From the NCBI GenBank assembly GCA_932521025.1, contig OW051468.1, positions 7,750,064-7,814,063 on the forward strand: 64,000 bases of DNA. Reading direction: 5' to 3'. The notes under the pieces were generated by a model, which saw only the letters and a program-made list of their open reading frames with translations, did no database searches and was not told the origin of the DNA. The stretch's first letter is position 1. Every line of letters starts with the position of its first letter. Positions 33,875 to 46,148 of the stretch are shown one piece after another. The DNA comes from Oscheius onirici (taxonomy: Eukaryota; Nematoda; Chromadorea; Rhabditida; Rhabditidae). The translations under genes and the position numbers were made by a program.

Positions 33875-35639
33875 CCCAGGAAGGTGGATTACTCGGCTAC
33901 TAACCACTCGCTTGGTAAGTTTTAGCTTTTTTAAGGGGTAAACTTTTCGAACGGGAGGGTAGAGTCTGCTTCAGAAGAGAAAATATGTCCATTTACAAGA
34001 AAATTTCCAGGACATTTTTGTTACTCACCCCGGCCCGTCTCATCAGTAGCAGCTATGTCAGTTCCCATGTCCAGGACGTGACGCAACTGATCGAGACCGC
34101 CCTAACTACTCGCCTCATCTACTCGTCTATCATCATGGAGGATCGTCGGATCTACGGACGTCTCTTGGCCAGCTTCTACGTCCTCTTCATGTCCTCTTTC
34201 CTCATCTTCTTCACTGTCGATTGGAGAATCAGCGACAAGCCGAGCTGAAGGACGGACGTCACCCGTGCCTGAAGCTGTTCTGATGGCAGCGACAGCTGGA
34301 AAAATCGACGACGGAAGTCACATCGTCTTTTGCCGAAATGGACGCTTCCTTCCTTTGGTAAGTATTTCAAACTTTCAAAACTCCATAACTATTCCTAACA
34401 ACAGTAGGAATAAGGCTATCCTAGTCTCTACGATTTGAGTGCCCAAAATGAGGGATTCAGCAAAACACAAGAAGGAGTAAGGCAGCTCTTTTGCTTAGAG
34501 GTTTGTACTCTACATTTTCAATTCAACAACAAATTTTTAGTTAGAAGACTATGAGAGGACCAGACTCGGCAAGGAGCTTCGAGGAGATGAGCCATCGAGC
34601 CCGTCTTCATTCTTCAAATTCTTCATTCTTCTCCCCCAATGCGATTCTTTAGGATCAAGAGGTAAGTGAGGGGGGCTTGTCATCCGGGGACAGATCCTGG
34701 TGGTCTTTTGGTTCCCGGAGAAAGAGACTGAGACGGGCATCCGGGCGAACCAACAGGCTTTGGATTTTTAAGCGAGAACTGTTGGTTCAGGGCCGGTGAT
34801 CGCTGTCAAACGGAGTTGGGGGGGGGGGGGGGGGCTGGGAGAGTGTTTCCCATTCCAAGTGCGCCAGAAAAGGTTGGCCCGGAAGGTGCTGAACCGTGGT
34901 AAAGATGTTCAGGCGGGTGTAAATGTGGGCTGTGGATGTAGGAATCTGGGTGATACGAGACATCGTGCGTGTGAAAGTGACTGCTAGGCGACTCACTTGG
35001 GGAATCAGTTGTCTCTTTCCGCGGATGAGACTGCCAAAGTGAGAAGCCTCTAAAATTTGAGTGGCTCGGATGTGATGACAATCAGTGCCGTAGTATAGCA
35101 ATCTGGCTCGAAACATTAAGTAGTTTAGATTCAAAACATTAGACTTAGATTTGGAGCAGTTGTGAACATTCCATAGACAGTTTAGGTAGTGCTGAAGAGA
35201 GTAGATCACTGGACATACTTGTAGGGATAGAAGGACAGTCTGCTTGAGTTAACAGTACAGTGAGTAGACAACGAACTATAAAAGTACTAGGTTAAATCGA
35301 ATCAGTTAGGTTGAGATTACATTGATGAACTGCGAAGGTTATTCGGATAGATTCTAGGTAATTCGTTGGATACAGAGAAGTTTCTTTTGATAGAGTGACA
35401 GTAACTTTGAGTGAGTTGAGCAATATGTAGGAAGACTGAGAGTGACATTTGACTTGTAATTGGACGCAATCAGAGCTGGACAGAACATAGAACGACAACC
35501 GTTGACAGTGCGAACAGAAGCGCCAGACAGACAAAAGAGACGCCTTTTGTTTTTGGGAGAAGAAACGGCAAAAATGACGGTTAGGCTGTGAATCCGCCAC
35601 AACTAGCAACCATCGTCAAAATGGTGTCATGCTTAGTCT
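33875..35639. other. Repeat-rich intergenic DNA
   Basis: A run of 17 G lies at about 34818-34834. The open stretch 34010-34247 (LLTPARLISSSYVSS) follows a good acceptor but has no family match and no donor-linked partner I trust. Nothing else is supported. Confidence 0.35.
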
Positions 35640-35760
35640 TCCCGACCCCCGTGGTACCTCTTGGATCCACAGCGTTTTTTGGTATAGTCCCTGAGAACCG
35701 GGCTGGTCATTGGAAAGACTGAAAGTGATCTTTTTCCTCGCGCAAAAACTATGACAACAG
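35640..35760 (+). repeat. Dispersed repeat family R, partial copy 3
   Basis: CTTGGATCCACAGCG, TTTGGTATAGT, GGAAAGACTGAAAGTGA and CGCGCAAAAACTAT align with the 3' half of the family R unit at 40350-40440. Confidence 0.5.
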
Positions 35761-37780
35761 GGCAAGAGGGCAATTTAAGGGCAGACAGTACTAGTTCAAA
35801 AGTAGAAAAGTAGGTTCATTTTGTAAAGAGTCCAGATTGCAGCCTCTGCGCCACTGTGTGTTTCGTCTGCCCTGCTAACGACGATTTTCTTGTGTTTCTC
35901 ACGATGGCAGCCTTATCTGCGGTTGAAGGCAGCTGATACTCTGAAGGGAGTCGCCTATAGTCTTTTTCACATTCACGATGTCTCGTCTCATTCGGTGACC
36001 TATATTTGGTGGCGAATCTTGCAGTCTGCGTTCCCCTTTCCCTGATGTCTTTCCTAGTGTTCAGCATCGGGGTGCTGACCCCAGTATGGACACCTCTGGA
36101 ATGTCACTCTCCCAGCCCAAATTGTAGAAATTCTTGATTAACATAAACTCCGTTTATGTCGCGATCCCGGATCGGGGAGGTTACGAGACGGTTGCGTCGA
36201 GTTCCTTCGGGTATAGGGGGCCCCAAAGAAGTGCTCAGTCTCTCTCAGACAAGTCCACCCGGAACAGTTTTGTGTTCCTAGAAAGTACGTGTCATTAGGT
36301 AACTGGTAAACCTTTATTGGTTGAAAGAAATACTAGTCGGACCCGTTGAAATTCCGATTCCGTTAGTGGTGTCCCATCCGGTCGGCTCTTTTTGTAACTA
36401 GCACTCGCCCGCAAACAAGTCTAGGGGTAGTTGAGGTGGAAGGTATTAGTCTGTAATGGACGGTCCACACTAAGAGCGTAAAATATAAAATAAGCGCCCT
36501 TGCACGCAGCTGATCGAAGTCGTGCCCCGATCAAGCTGCATGTTCTGTCACCATCGTCCCCCATTCCTTCAACCAATGACGCCAATCGGCCTACTTGTTC
36601 ACCTCGGGTGACCTGACCATTTGTTGAGAACCATTGAGAACCCCCACCCCCTCTCGCTTCGGATCGGATCTTTCTTTTCCATTTGGATGATGCTCTACTC
36701 CTCACCAGGATCGTCCAATTCTTCATTAGTACTTCTTCATCACCACCGACCGATGCCCCGAGGATCTCTCCTTCTGAATCTGACCTTTCTTCTTTCCCCA
36801 TTCGGATGTTGATGCTCTACTGATGTTCGCTCCAAGACTCTGGACTGCCTTGCGACTTCATCATCCGATGCCCTTCTTTTTGGATTCGACTGCAGTCTGC
36901 TCATTGCTGCCTCTCGATGGACGACCTTCTCTGCTGGACATTGGATTCAGCCGTCGTCTCCTGTTCAAGGACCAGCTGCTTTTCCTGAAGATGTTCTCTC
37001 TTTCTTCAGTCTGCTCCGACGAACTTCCCTTCTCTACTCGACTACTGCAGTCTACTCCCGACGGATGACTCCTTTGCTCTCTGGAACGAGTCTTTCTGAG
37101 CCGGAATCAAGTTCTACTGAAGATGTTGCTTTTCCTTCAGTCTCCTGCTCCACCATCGTTTCCTGTGGATCGTCAATGCAACTTCTGGATTCTGTCTGCT
37201 GCTCTTCTTCATTTCTTCTTCACTGGCCGACGTCTACCTGTTCTTTTCTTCCCGGCCTTCTTTCCCAGTGCCGCCAAGACGTCTCGCGCCAAGGACCAGC
37301 AGGACAACAATTCTTTCTTCGGGGTTCTCTCATATGCGTTCTAGGACGCATTTGGTCAAGTCTTTCAGCCTAGGGTGACAGTAGGAAAACAGCCCTGAAG
37401 TAGCACGGATAGGGGCTGCCGATCTTCTCGCCTACTCAACCTGATGTCTCGTCAACATCCGATTCTGTCTCTCCATGTCCCCTCAAGCCAATATGAGGAA
37501 GGTGCAAGGGCTGAGACTAAAAAATAAAATCAAAAATTAACCAAAAAAAACAAAAAGCTCAAAAAGAACCAAATAAAAAAAAACAAAAGATAAAGCGGGA
37601 CTCGCAAGAAACCTCTTCTGCCACTAGACTTGTAAACTGCGCTCTTCTAAAACTCGCCGGGTGGGACATTTCGGGCTCATCGCCCTTCGGAGAGGGAACG
37701 TAGGCGGGGCTGACTAGTATTTCTGCCAGTTCTGGTGACGCCTACTGACTGGGTTCATGGGCTGAAGGTCTCTTGACCTC
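35761..37780. other. No gene seen; pyrimidine-rich stretch
   Basis: From about 36600 to 37350 the plus strand is rich in CTTCTTC, CTGCTC and TCTACTC words and lacks long coherent frames. Around 36120-36430 is a GC-richer piece (ATCCCGGATCGGGGAGG). It may be decayed retroelement sequence, but no paired LTRs were found. Confidence 0.3.
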
Positions 37781-38170
37781 ATCGAGTCAGACTCGATCGT
37801 CTTTCTGAAGACGGAGACCAGGTCTCAATCATTCTTTCTTTACCGGCTTCGTGCCTCAATAGCCGCAAGGCTTGCTCTTTCGAGGCAAAAATTCATTCAA
37901 AACTTCATTCTGAAAAAGTGTCTCGAATTTTCTTTCTTTTCAAAATATATGCTTATCTTACCCAGTTCTTGATTTCATTACCGAGTCATCTGAACTCGCT
38001 CGTCTTTAGAAGACGGAGGCCAAGTGTCTCAAACAAAATTCTTCTGATTTCTTGACACAAAGCCGAAAAGCTTCTTGCTCTTTTGAGTATTTCTTTCTAT
38101 GTGAGTTCACTAGAACTCTCTCTCGTCTTTCACAAGACTTGAATTGATCAAATTTCATGATCGTATGCTA
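37780..38170 (+). other. Iterated double-hairpin modules
   Basis: Three successive modules start near 37781, 37982 and 38101. Each has a short stem-loop built on GAGTC..GACTC (ATCGAGTCAGACTCGAT in the first; GAGTCATCTGAACTC and GAGTTCACTAGAACTC in the others). A second stem-loop follows at once: CGTCTTTCTGAAGACG, CGTCTTTAGAAGACG or CGTCTTTCACAAGAC. The first two continue with GGAGACCA / GGAGGCCA. Paired positions co-vary between modules, as in structured RNA. Confidence 0.5.
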
Positions 38171-38299
38171 GGCTCAACAGCCTTATTCATTACATTTGGT
38201 TCATTATACACAGTTTGAGCCCTCAAAGGTCCGATTTTTGAAATTGATTTCGTTAGCTTCGAGCTTTTCTGAGATTAGATGAAATTTGACTGACTTAGT

Positions 38300-41200
38300 T
38301 CTTTTTACTCCCCATTGTGGGAACTGTTCAGATTCCTTCTCTTTCCCGTCTACTACTCGATGGGTTCCGGTCTGGCAGTTGAAGAAGCTGTAGATCTAGA
38401 AGAATGGGGTCATGCGACTGATCATCATCCCCGAAACGCTGATCTGATGAATCTCCTACATCCCTCATGATGGCTGCTCCCTCTACTCGATGGTTCCAGA
38501 AGGCAGAAGAGCCTGACGGCAAAAGAAATTCTACTACGGTAGTCTGAAAGGTAACGTTAGCTAATCAGAATTATCTAATTCGTAATTCAGGTTGTCGTTA
38601 CTAGAAGGACATTGGTATACGACGACATCTTGGTCTGTTTCTACTGGACGAACATAAGCTGCTGACCGTGCAGACGAAGAAGAACACGGAAGCTTTTTAG
38701 CTGGAAAGAAGCTCTGTAACGGACTGGAGCTCTCTGACTGACTACTTCTGGACTGCAATCCCAGCTACGGCAAGAACGTTTCCTCACGATCCGTATTCCT
38801 GGAACAATCAAATTTCCGGGAACAATGCATCACTCTACTTTCGTCCGATGATGGCTGAGCTATGGAACTACAGGATGCTGGACATTCCAACATCATAGTT
38901 TACTTTCTGATGCCAAACCAAGTTTATTTTCAGACTGGCTGCTGGTAGAAGCATGGTTGAGAGAGTTTCAACTCCGATGAGATCGATCTGTCTTCTGTCA
39001 GCGACTCCGCCTGTGACAAGTCAATGGACACGAGGCATCTGCAGAGACAGCCGAGGAGAAGAAGGAAGACGGTCTACGATCCTCTTGGAGATGCCAAAGA
39101 TGTCTGAAACAAAGAAAACGAAACTTGGGACTGTACCTGGGCTGGAGTGCTACTGCAAAGATATCTTCCCGCACTTTTCCAATCGGTAGAATCTCTTCCT
39201 GGAATCTCTGCAGCACTTGTCCTTCCTACGATGATTACCGGGATTGGAACTACAGGAAACTGGGGCGATCACGGCCCCGATAAGTTTTTTACCTAAATCG
39301 AGCACAATTTTACTTACAGGTTCGAGATAACAAACAAGCTGTTATAACTGGAGCGATCAACGTCGTCTTGCTTCCGTGAAGTCGATGTTTTCTGAAGATC
39401 AAGTGAAAGAAACATGGATCTCCTAGTTCAAGCCGCTAAAAGTTCACGAAGAAAATGTCCTGGCAGTCGACTGATGATCTTCTTTCGTTCGCTGACAGGA
39501 CTCTGCCGCTGTTTCGAGAAAAATTACACGAGTTTGACGACAGGATGGAATACATCAGACCTTCCAAACGAAGAAGAACAGTTGTTTGCGGAGTCTGTTT
39601 GCGGAGACGCGGTTTCATGGACGACGTGTTCAATGCAAGGATGGCTTTTATCACATTTGACAGAGTGAAGGTTTCTGAAGGAACAGTCGAGCATCTGATA
39701 TCTTCTCAATCTGGAAGCTCACGAAAAAAAGAGAGTGAAAACAACGTAGGTTTTTTTCATTTCCAACAAGCGGTCGCTTCACTTATTGTTCGGCTCTTGC
39801 TCTTTTTTACCCTTTTGAGAACTTTTTTACCCTTTTGAGAACTACCCTTTTGAGAACTTGCTCACTTCCACCCCTTTTTAAAAAGCTAATTCTCTGTTTA
39901 ATTTGAAGAACTCTAAAAAAGTCGTAACTTTAGACTTTTCGAAAAGCGCACCTCCGACTTATACCAGACTTGTCGAAACTTGTCAAAACTAAAACTCTAA
40001 AAAGTCAGTAGTAATGGAACTATTCTAGCTCGACGTCCGCTGCTGTGCTGATGGCTGCCTCGACTCTCTTCCAGGACCCTTCTTCCCTTCGACTCTATGC
40101 CAGGACCCGTCTTCTGCTGACGTCTACTTCTTCTCTGTCAGGTCAGGTGTTTCTACTTTTTCCATTCTGACAGTACAGTAACAGTAGACACTGATACTGT
40201 GACAGTGCGTACAGTAGCGCCACCAACACTTGCGTTCTTTTGGATCTAGAGAGGCGGCAAAAGTGACAGTCAGTTCGTGAATCCGCCATGGACTGACAGA
40301 CTTCGCGAGCGGGTAGTCATGCTCGGTCTACCTGGTTCTTTGGGTATCTCCTTGGATCCATAGCGGTGTTTGGTATAGTGCTTGGAGACCCGAGGACCAT
40401 TAGAGAAGACTGACAGTTCTTTCTTGCGCTAAAAACCTGCCATTTTTCCACTTTTCTCTCGAGCAAGGTATTTTGACTTTGGTAGACGCGAATCTTTTGA
40501 TCCAAATTGCACTGAGACCGGGTTGAGCGCTGCCCAAGGCGGGTAAATGACTGTTCAAACCTCTGCCTCTGTCGTTGGTTCTGACCTTTGTTCAAGCAAC
40601 TTTGTCAGCTCAAAGCGCACCATTGGCGGCAGGGGAGCCCTGTCAAAGAGCGGTTTCTCAGTGGCTATGCATCCCGGTCAATGGCAAACCCGTAGTGCCC
40701 TCTTCTATTTTGTCTAAAAGTTTGACAAAGTCGGAATTATCCTCTCCCCTTTAGTCCTCCGATTTAATACCCTTTTCCTTTTTGTTTCTCGTCTGTTGAT
40801 TTTCAGGAAGACGTCAGGACATATGCTACACAGAAGTCACAACGAATCCAAGTAACTTTTCCGACTGCTTTTCAAGAAGTATTCCTGACTGAACCACGAA
40901 GAAGTCAAAACTGGAGTGGAAAACTGCGCTACAGGACAATCGGATGTTCAGAACTATGCTATGCGGTTAGACTATTCTTTCAATTCTGAGAACCCTTGTT
41001 TTCAGAAACGAGGATCAAGAAGCACCTATGGAAAGCCGACGGATCAAGATCGGGGTATGCCGTCAGATGAGTCGAACGGGACAATTGAGAGCACGGAATT
41101 TGATAAAAACTGCATCATGGGACAGCAGAAGTATGCCACAAGGTTAGACTTTGGTTTTAGTGATCACGTTGTTTTCAGAGCAGATGATCTAGAAGACTCT

Positions 41201-42700
41201 GCCGGTGGACCATGAAGTCTGGAAGGAACAGTACAAGGCTGAAGTCATCGAGAGCCGTGACTGATTGATGGCTGCCGACTACAACGGAAGTTCAACAGGA
41301 ATCGATACATCTGGACGAACGAGAAGGGACCACAGTCCGCTACGTCAAATAGCGAGATCCCGGAATGGATAACGGTGTCATGGGACAACGGAGTTATGCC
41401 ACAAGGTTCGTTTTTGCTAATCAAAATCATGTTCTTGTTCAGAGCAGATGCCTGATTATACAAATTTCTCGATAAAGATCTTGCGAAAAATTACCTGAAG
41501 TCGGCGAGAACCTGAATACGTGACTGATGGAAGGCTGCGTATAGAAGCTAAAGTTCAACTGAAACTGAAGGAAGAAGAAGACACCAGTATTAGCTACATT
41601 GAGAACCAACCACATGCCGGGATTGATCAGACGGGCTGTCGACAATAACTGCTACAGTCTTCACGTGGACTGATGACTCCGATCCAGAAGTTTACCCTTC
41701 ACCACCAAAAGAAACTGTAAAAACGGCGTCATCCGAAGCTCCAAACTGGAAAGAAATTCTCATGGTTAGACTTTTGTTCTAGTGGTCTCAATCATGTTTT
41801 TAGAGCATATGTCTGATGGTCGAGAAGGCCTTTATGACAAGGCAATGCTTGAGAGTTCGTTGAATAGCGAAGCCTCTTGAACCAACTGAGGACGGAATCA
41901 GTCTTCAAGGTTAGTATATTCGCTGTATTTTTATGATATCCAGATTTCAGTGCTTTTGTCTTGCACAGTCTTGTACGATGGTCTTGTAAGAAGAAGCTAC
42001 TACGTGAATGGCTGAAAGCCGGGATTGATCAGAAAACCCTTTGGTCGACAGGGAGATGTGCCTCAAGCTAATCCTGCCTCCGTCCAACTCGGCAGCCGTT
42101 CAACTGAACAAGGAAAGACTGCGATCATCCACGACTGTACTGCGAAATGAGCAAGCGTCTCTCCGTTCGAAGAAGTGAAGAATCCGGGGCCAAACTGATT
42201 ACGGAATTATTCTTCAAGGTTGGTCTAGTCTATTTATTTTTGTGATACCCCGTTTACAGAGTAGCTGTTCGGATCTTGTGAAGTATCTCAGAGACCACCG
42301 ATGAGCGAGAAAGAATCAGACGTGCTTCGCAGACGAGACCAATTTTGAAAGCATGGAACGTGAATAGCTGAATTGAAGTGGAGGCTGAGCTACTAGCCGA
42401 AAAGGAGCCGTACGCTGTTTCGAAACGACTTTGGGAGACGGGTCATGCCCGATTTTTTCCGCAAAGTTGACATGCCGAAACAAGTCAAGAACTATCCAGT
42501 TTGGACTTCTAATTCTCGCCAAGAGTCGAGAGGACTGTACATGCTCATTCTGGAATACTAAGCGGAAACAATGGATGAACCAACAAGGAGATAAGCTTTG
42601 TCCAGTGCGAGGGAAGACTGAAGTTTGTCTCTCTAGAGGCAATGGAGCGCTGGAGGAAAAAGAAAACAACCATTTTGTGATACTATGATTTTTTTTTCAA
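38300..42700 (+). pseudogene. Array of decayed exon-intron modules
   Basis: Several intron-like pieces of 36-41 bp with GT..AG ends sit in related contexts: 40966-41005, 41143-41178, 41406-41442 and 41765-41803. They are followed by AAACGAGG, AGCAGATG, AGCAGATG and AGCATATG. The second and third are preceded by GGGACA(G/A)C and TATGCCACAAG. Another pair (about 41910-41949 and 42220-42259) follows CTTCAAG. Between them are short protein-like stretches interrupted by stops. I read this as tandemly duplicated, decayed coding modules of unknown origin, or a spliced non-coding transcript. It contains family R copy 4. Confidence 0.4.
39955..40455 (+). repeat. Dispersed repeat family R, copy 4
   Basis: The best match to the 225-640 copy, alignable over nearly the whole unit from ATACCAGACTTGTCG to GCGCTAAAAAC. 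Confidence 0.75.
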
Positions 42701-42883
42701 GCTGCAGGCGGAAAAGCCCTGTATGCTGTGCTGTTTGTAGCATCCTTAGTTTGAAATGACAGTGACATGTACCGGTAAAGTCTTTTAAAAGCAGCTAAAA
42801 AAGCAGACGCACGTAGCTGAGAAGCGAATCATTTTCTGCAAAAAGCAGTTGAAAGCAATCCCTTCTCATTCTCACCTCTTGTC

Positions 42884-44188
42884 ATGTCACTAATAAGCAT
42901 GGTCAACTCGGCTCTCGTACTCGAAGACCATCCGTACTCATTCTGTCCCGGAACCATTCTCCAGAATGGAAATAGGACGATTCGAATCAAAAATCTACTC
43001 GGAGAGGGCTGTTTCGGAAAGGTCTACTCGGTAAAAATTGAGGGGTCGAAGCAAAGATATGCTATGAAGACGGCTCCGCTGAATGAAGATAATCTTGGAG
43101 AGGTTTGCCTAAAACTAAATCTGTATAGAATGGTGTCTTCAGGTTCGAATCTTGAACTTGCTGAGAAGACACGAAAGCCACAAGCACAATATCGTCAGTA
43201 CGGAAGTGGCCTTTGCCGAGAAAATTTCCGGACGAACTCACATCTTCATCCTGATGGAGAGGATGGGCATTTCCTTAGATGAGTTCTTCAAGTGTCGCGA
43301 CTACTATCCATTTGAGCTGAAAGATGTTAAAGCTGTAGGCAAACAGGTATGTTTTGATTGAAGAAGAATATTGTTCTGGTTTTTTTATAATCTTTCCTTT
43401 AATTTTTATATAATCGACTTGTTTATATGATCTTTCCGCCGAAAGATTGGGGTGTTCCCCCAAACACTGGGACTTTGGGGAAACCTCAATTTACAGCTCA
43501 CATTTCAGTACCATGGTACCATGACTTATCTCCAAGTTTTAGGTTCTCAAAGCACTGAAACATCTAGCCAAACTGGGAGTCGTCCATGCTGATTTGAAGC
43601 CATCCAATCTACTCTGTACCCTACTCACATCGAAACTCGAAATCAAGCTGGCAGATTTTGGAAATTCCGGTCTGTTGGGCTCTCTTCGAAGAGTAGGCGG
43701 ATCCATTCAGGCTTTGGGCTTTCGAGCTCCCGAAATTGTCTTTGATCTGCCATTTGACGAACGAATCGACGTGTTCAGTCTCGGAGCAGTCTTGGCCGAA
43801 ATGTATATGGGAAGAGCTCTGTTTCCAGCAGAAAACAGTCGACAACTGGCAAAGTTTCAGTTCGATTTGATCGGATTCCCGGTCAATGCTTACCAAGGAA
43901 GCAAATTCGCCGAATTGTGCTATTTCAATTCGAAAACTGTGAGTCATATCAATTAACATTATACAGGATTGATTTCAGGGAAGATATGAACCGAAACCTG
44001 AGAGCAGTAAGGACTTTCGGACTTACAAAATGCGTGATGTGAGAGATATTGTAAAGTATGGGAGAAATGGCAACGGCCTGAAAGAGACGACCTCGTTCGT
44101 TTCCCTACTCGAGGATCTACTATCTGTCAATCTGTTCCAAAGGCCCACGGCAAAAGAAGCCCTTCAGATTGACTTTTTCAAGTCCTAG
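42884..44188 (+). CDS. DYRK/HIPK-like protein kinase
   Basis: Four exons (42884-43102, 43143-43346, 43543-43938, 43979-44188) encode 342 residues, almost entirely a kinase domain. Seen in order are the glycine loop LLGEGCFGKVYSV, the ATP lysine in RYAMK, the catalytic loop HADLKPSNLL, DFGNSG, and APEIVF with DVFSLGAVLAEMYMGRALFP. A final RPTAKEAL motif precedes the stop. HxDLKPxN with Ala before Asp, the RAPE motif and the LFP segment place it in the CMGC group near DYRK/HIPK. The usual activation-loop YxY is absent (RRVGGSIQALGF), so tyrosine autophosphorylation of DYRK type is unlikely. Substrate and pathway are unknown. Nematodes have expanded such kinases. The 197-bp intron 2 contains a small palindrome (ATCTTTCCGCCGAAAGAT). 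Confidence 0.88.
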
Positions 44189-44996
44189 GATCTTGTTAGC
44201 CTTGAAATAAACAGTTTTTTCGATAAATATATTTCTCCTTCTGTGAGTCCTGTTCCCCGATTCAGTTTTTTGTACATTGAGGTTCTGTGAAGAAGGGGAC
44301 TGTAAGGGTTAGAGACTTGGTTGTTTCGACCCCTGATTGTGAGAGAAACACACTCAAAGTAGTTATAACAACCTGCGACTGGACGACTCGACTCTGTTCT
44401 AACTAAAAGGAGTTGACTAATAAAGTAGTTCTTAGTGAAGGTTCTCTTCCTCTATAGATTAGGCCCTTCAATTGTGACCACGGCGACCGGCTCCCGGAGG
44501 ATATTGCTGCTTGACGTTTTCCGCCTTTCCCAATAGCGCCACCTAGCCAAAATGTTGAAGCAGGGACGCCTGCCATATTTGAACTAGGATAATCTTCTCA
44601 ATCAGAGGCTGGGGCGATTTGGTTAAATTTGTTAAATTTCAATGTCTTAGGTACCGAGACGCTGCTGACAGTCGGTCAGAAACGAGGTCAAACAGCGCTC
44701 ATCGATGGGGCCTCCTTCTGCGAGATCATTCAGCTAACGCGAGTTGATAATAATTACTGATACAATAACTACTGGTTAAACTTTGAGATTTTTGTTCATA
44801 GTAATTCTATTCGCGACCGTCCAAAGCCCTATCGTTCAATCCTTTGGTCAAATTCAAAATGATGCCATCTGATGAGTCACTTCTCTTGCAAATAAGGTAT
44901 TCAAAATCGCTTAAGCAACTAATCAGGTCGACACGTCATTCTGGGTTCAGTAGATAAGAAGGAGCAGCCTGATAGCCCTTCACAGTTCCCGCTCAA
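44189..44996. other. Intergenic, nothing recognised
   Basis: About 800 bp between the kinase and PI synthase genes. An AATAAA-like element follows the kinase stop. There are no clear repeats or further coding exons. Confidence 0.4.
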
Positions 44997-46053
44997 ATGA
45001 CCATTGATACAAACGTCTTTCTTTTCGTGCCCAATCTAATTGGCTATGGACGGATCATTCTAGCTCTTCTGTCTCTCCATTTTATGCTTGATTCACCTCT
45101 GGCAGCGATCTATTGGTACAGAATTAAGGTCTTTCTACAAATGAAAAGTTCAGCTATGGCATGAGTGCCCTGCTTGATGCTTTTGATGGCATGGCTGCCA
45201 GACACTTTGGACAGAGCAGTCGTTTCGGAGCAATGCTTGACCAATTGACTGATAGATGTGCTCTTATGGCCTTCTCCTTCACCCTCGGTCATTTGTATCC
45301 ACGGTACATGTTCTGGTTCCAGGTGAGTCAATCTTTTTGAACTGATTCGATGCGAGAACAGTTGAGCTCCGTGATCGACATCTCTTCTCATTGGCTCCAT
45401 CTGCATGCTACTGATCTCACTGGGTCAGAGTCTCACAAACAGGTAATCATTTCTGCTAAAAATTATTCTATCCTGTTTGAGAAAATGTCCTAAAATCTCA
45501 CCTTTTTCTGTCAGAAGACGGACTTTTCAGGCCTTCGATGTTTTAGAAAGTTGTGAAAACTTTTCAGAACAGCCTAAACACGTCGTCTTCGGGCCAGTTG
45601 AGGGAAGGGGATCTAAAAGAGGCTTGTTTGAGTAATTTGTAGTTTCAATTTTAACGGGCTGAAATTCGTCTGTCGGTAGGACCTCGAACCGGTAAACCTC
45701 TGCAAATCCATCCAAACTTTTATCGAAACTTGGCGATTGCCACTCAAAGAAACGAACTAAAACGCGTTAAGACAAGTTTGTTTCAGAGCTCAAATCCCAT
45801 CCTCCATCTCTACTACACAAGTCGTCCCTTTCTGACGTTTATGTGTGCCGGCAACGAAGGATTCCATCTCTTGCTCTATCTCTACGCCTTTTATGACGGT
45901 CTCACCTTGTTCGGTCTTCCAATCATTCTAATTCTAACAGCAGCCACGTTTCCCATTGCTTTAATCAAGACTCTGATCTCAATAGTTCATCTGGTTACGG
46001 CTTCCCGAACTGTCGTAGAACAGGACGTGCGGAATATCTTGAAGAGAGAATAA
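44997..46053 (+). CDS. CDP-diacylglycerol-inositol 3-phosphatidyltransferase (PI synthase)
   Basis: Four exons (44997-45115, 45154-45322, 45362-45442, 45787-46053) encode 211 residues (human CDIPT has 213). The CDP-alcohol phosphotransferase motif D-x2-D-G-x2-A-R-x8-G-x3-D-x3-D is intact in DAFDGMAARHFG with FGAMLDQLTDR. Other family blocks are FLFVPNLIGYGRI, SHWLHLHATDL, GSESHK, LYYTSRP, CAGNE and ALIKTLISIVHL. The enzyme is an ER multipass membrane protein that makes phosphatidylinositol from CDP-DAG and myo-inositol, the root of phosphoinositide signalling. The first intron uses GTACAG..TTCAG and is 38 bp. The next gene starts 96 bp downstream, an operon-like spacing. Confidence 0.95.
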
Positions 46054-46148
46054 ACGTTTATTACCGACTCTCTTATCAGTTTCGTCTCTCACGTACTCTT
46101 GCGTACTTATTCTTCATTTTGTTACTTTTTAAATTCTTTAGAACTGGC

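Noticed and set aside
33985-34247. Open frame after a good acceptor (TFLLLTPARLISSSYV)
   Set aside because: The preceding orphan exon already ends in a stop and no phase-compatible donor links to it; composition is not convincing.
36120-37500. Possible LTR retrotransposon
   Set aside because: No paired long terminal repeats, primer-binding site or gag/pol motifs could be found.
39467-41700. CTGATGA words suggesting hammerhead ribozymes
   Set aside because: None is followed at proper spacing by the GAAA core with a closing stem and cleavage triplet.
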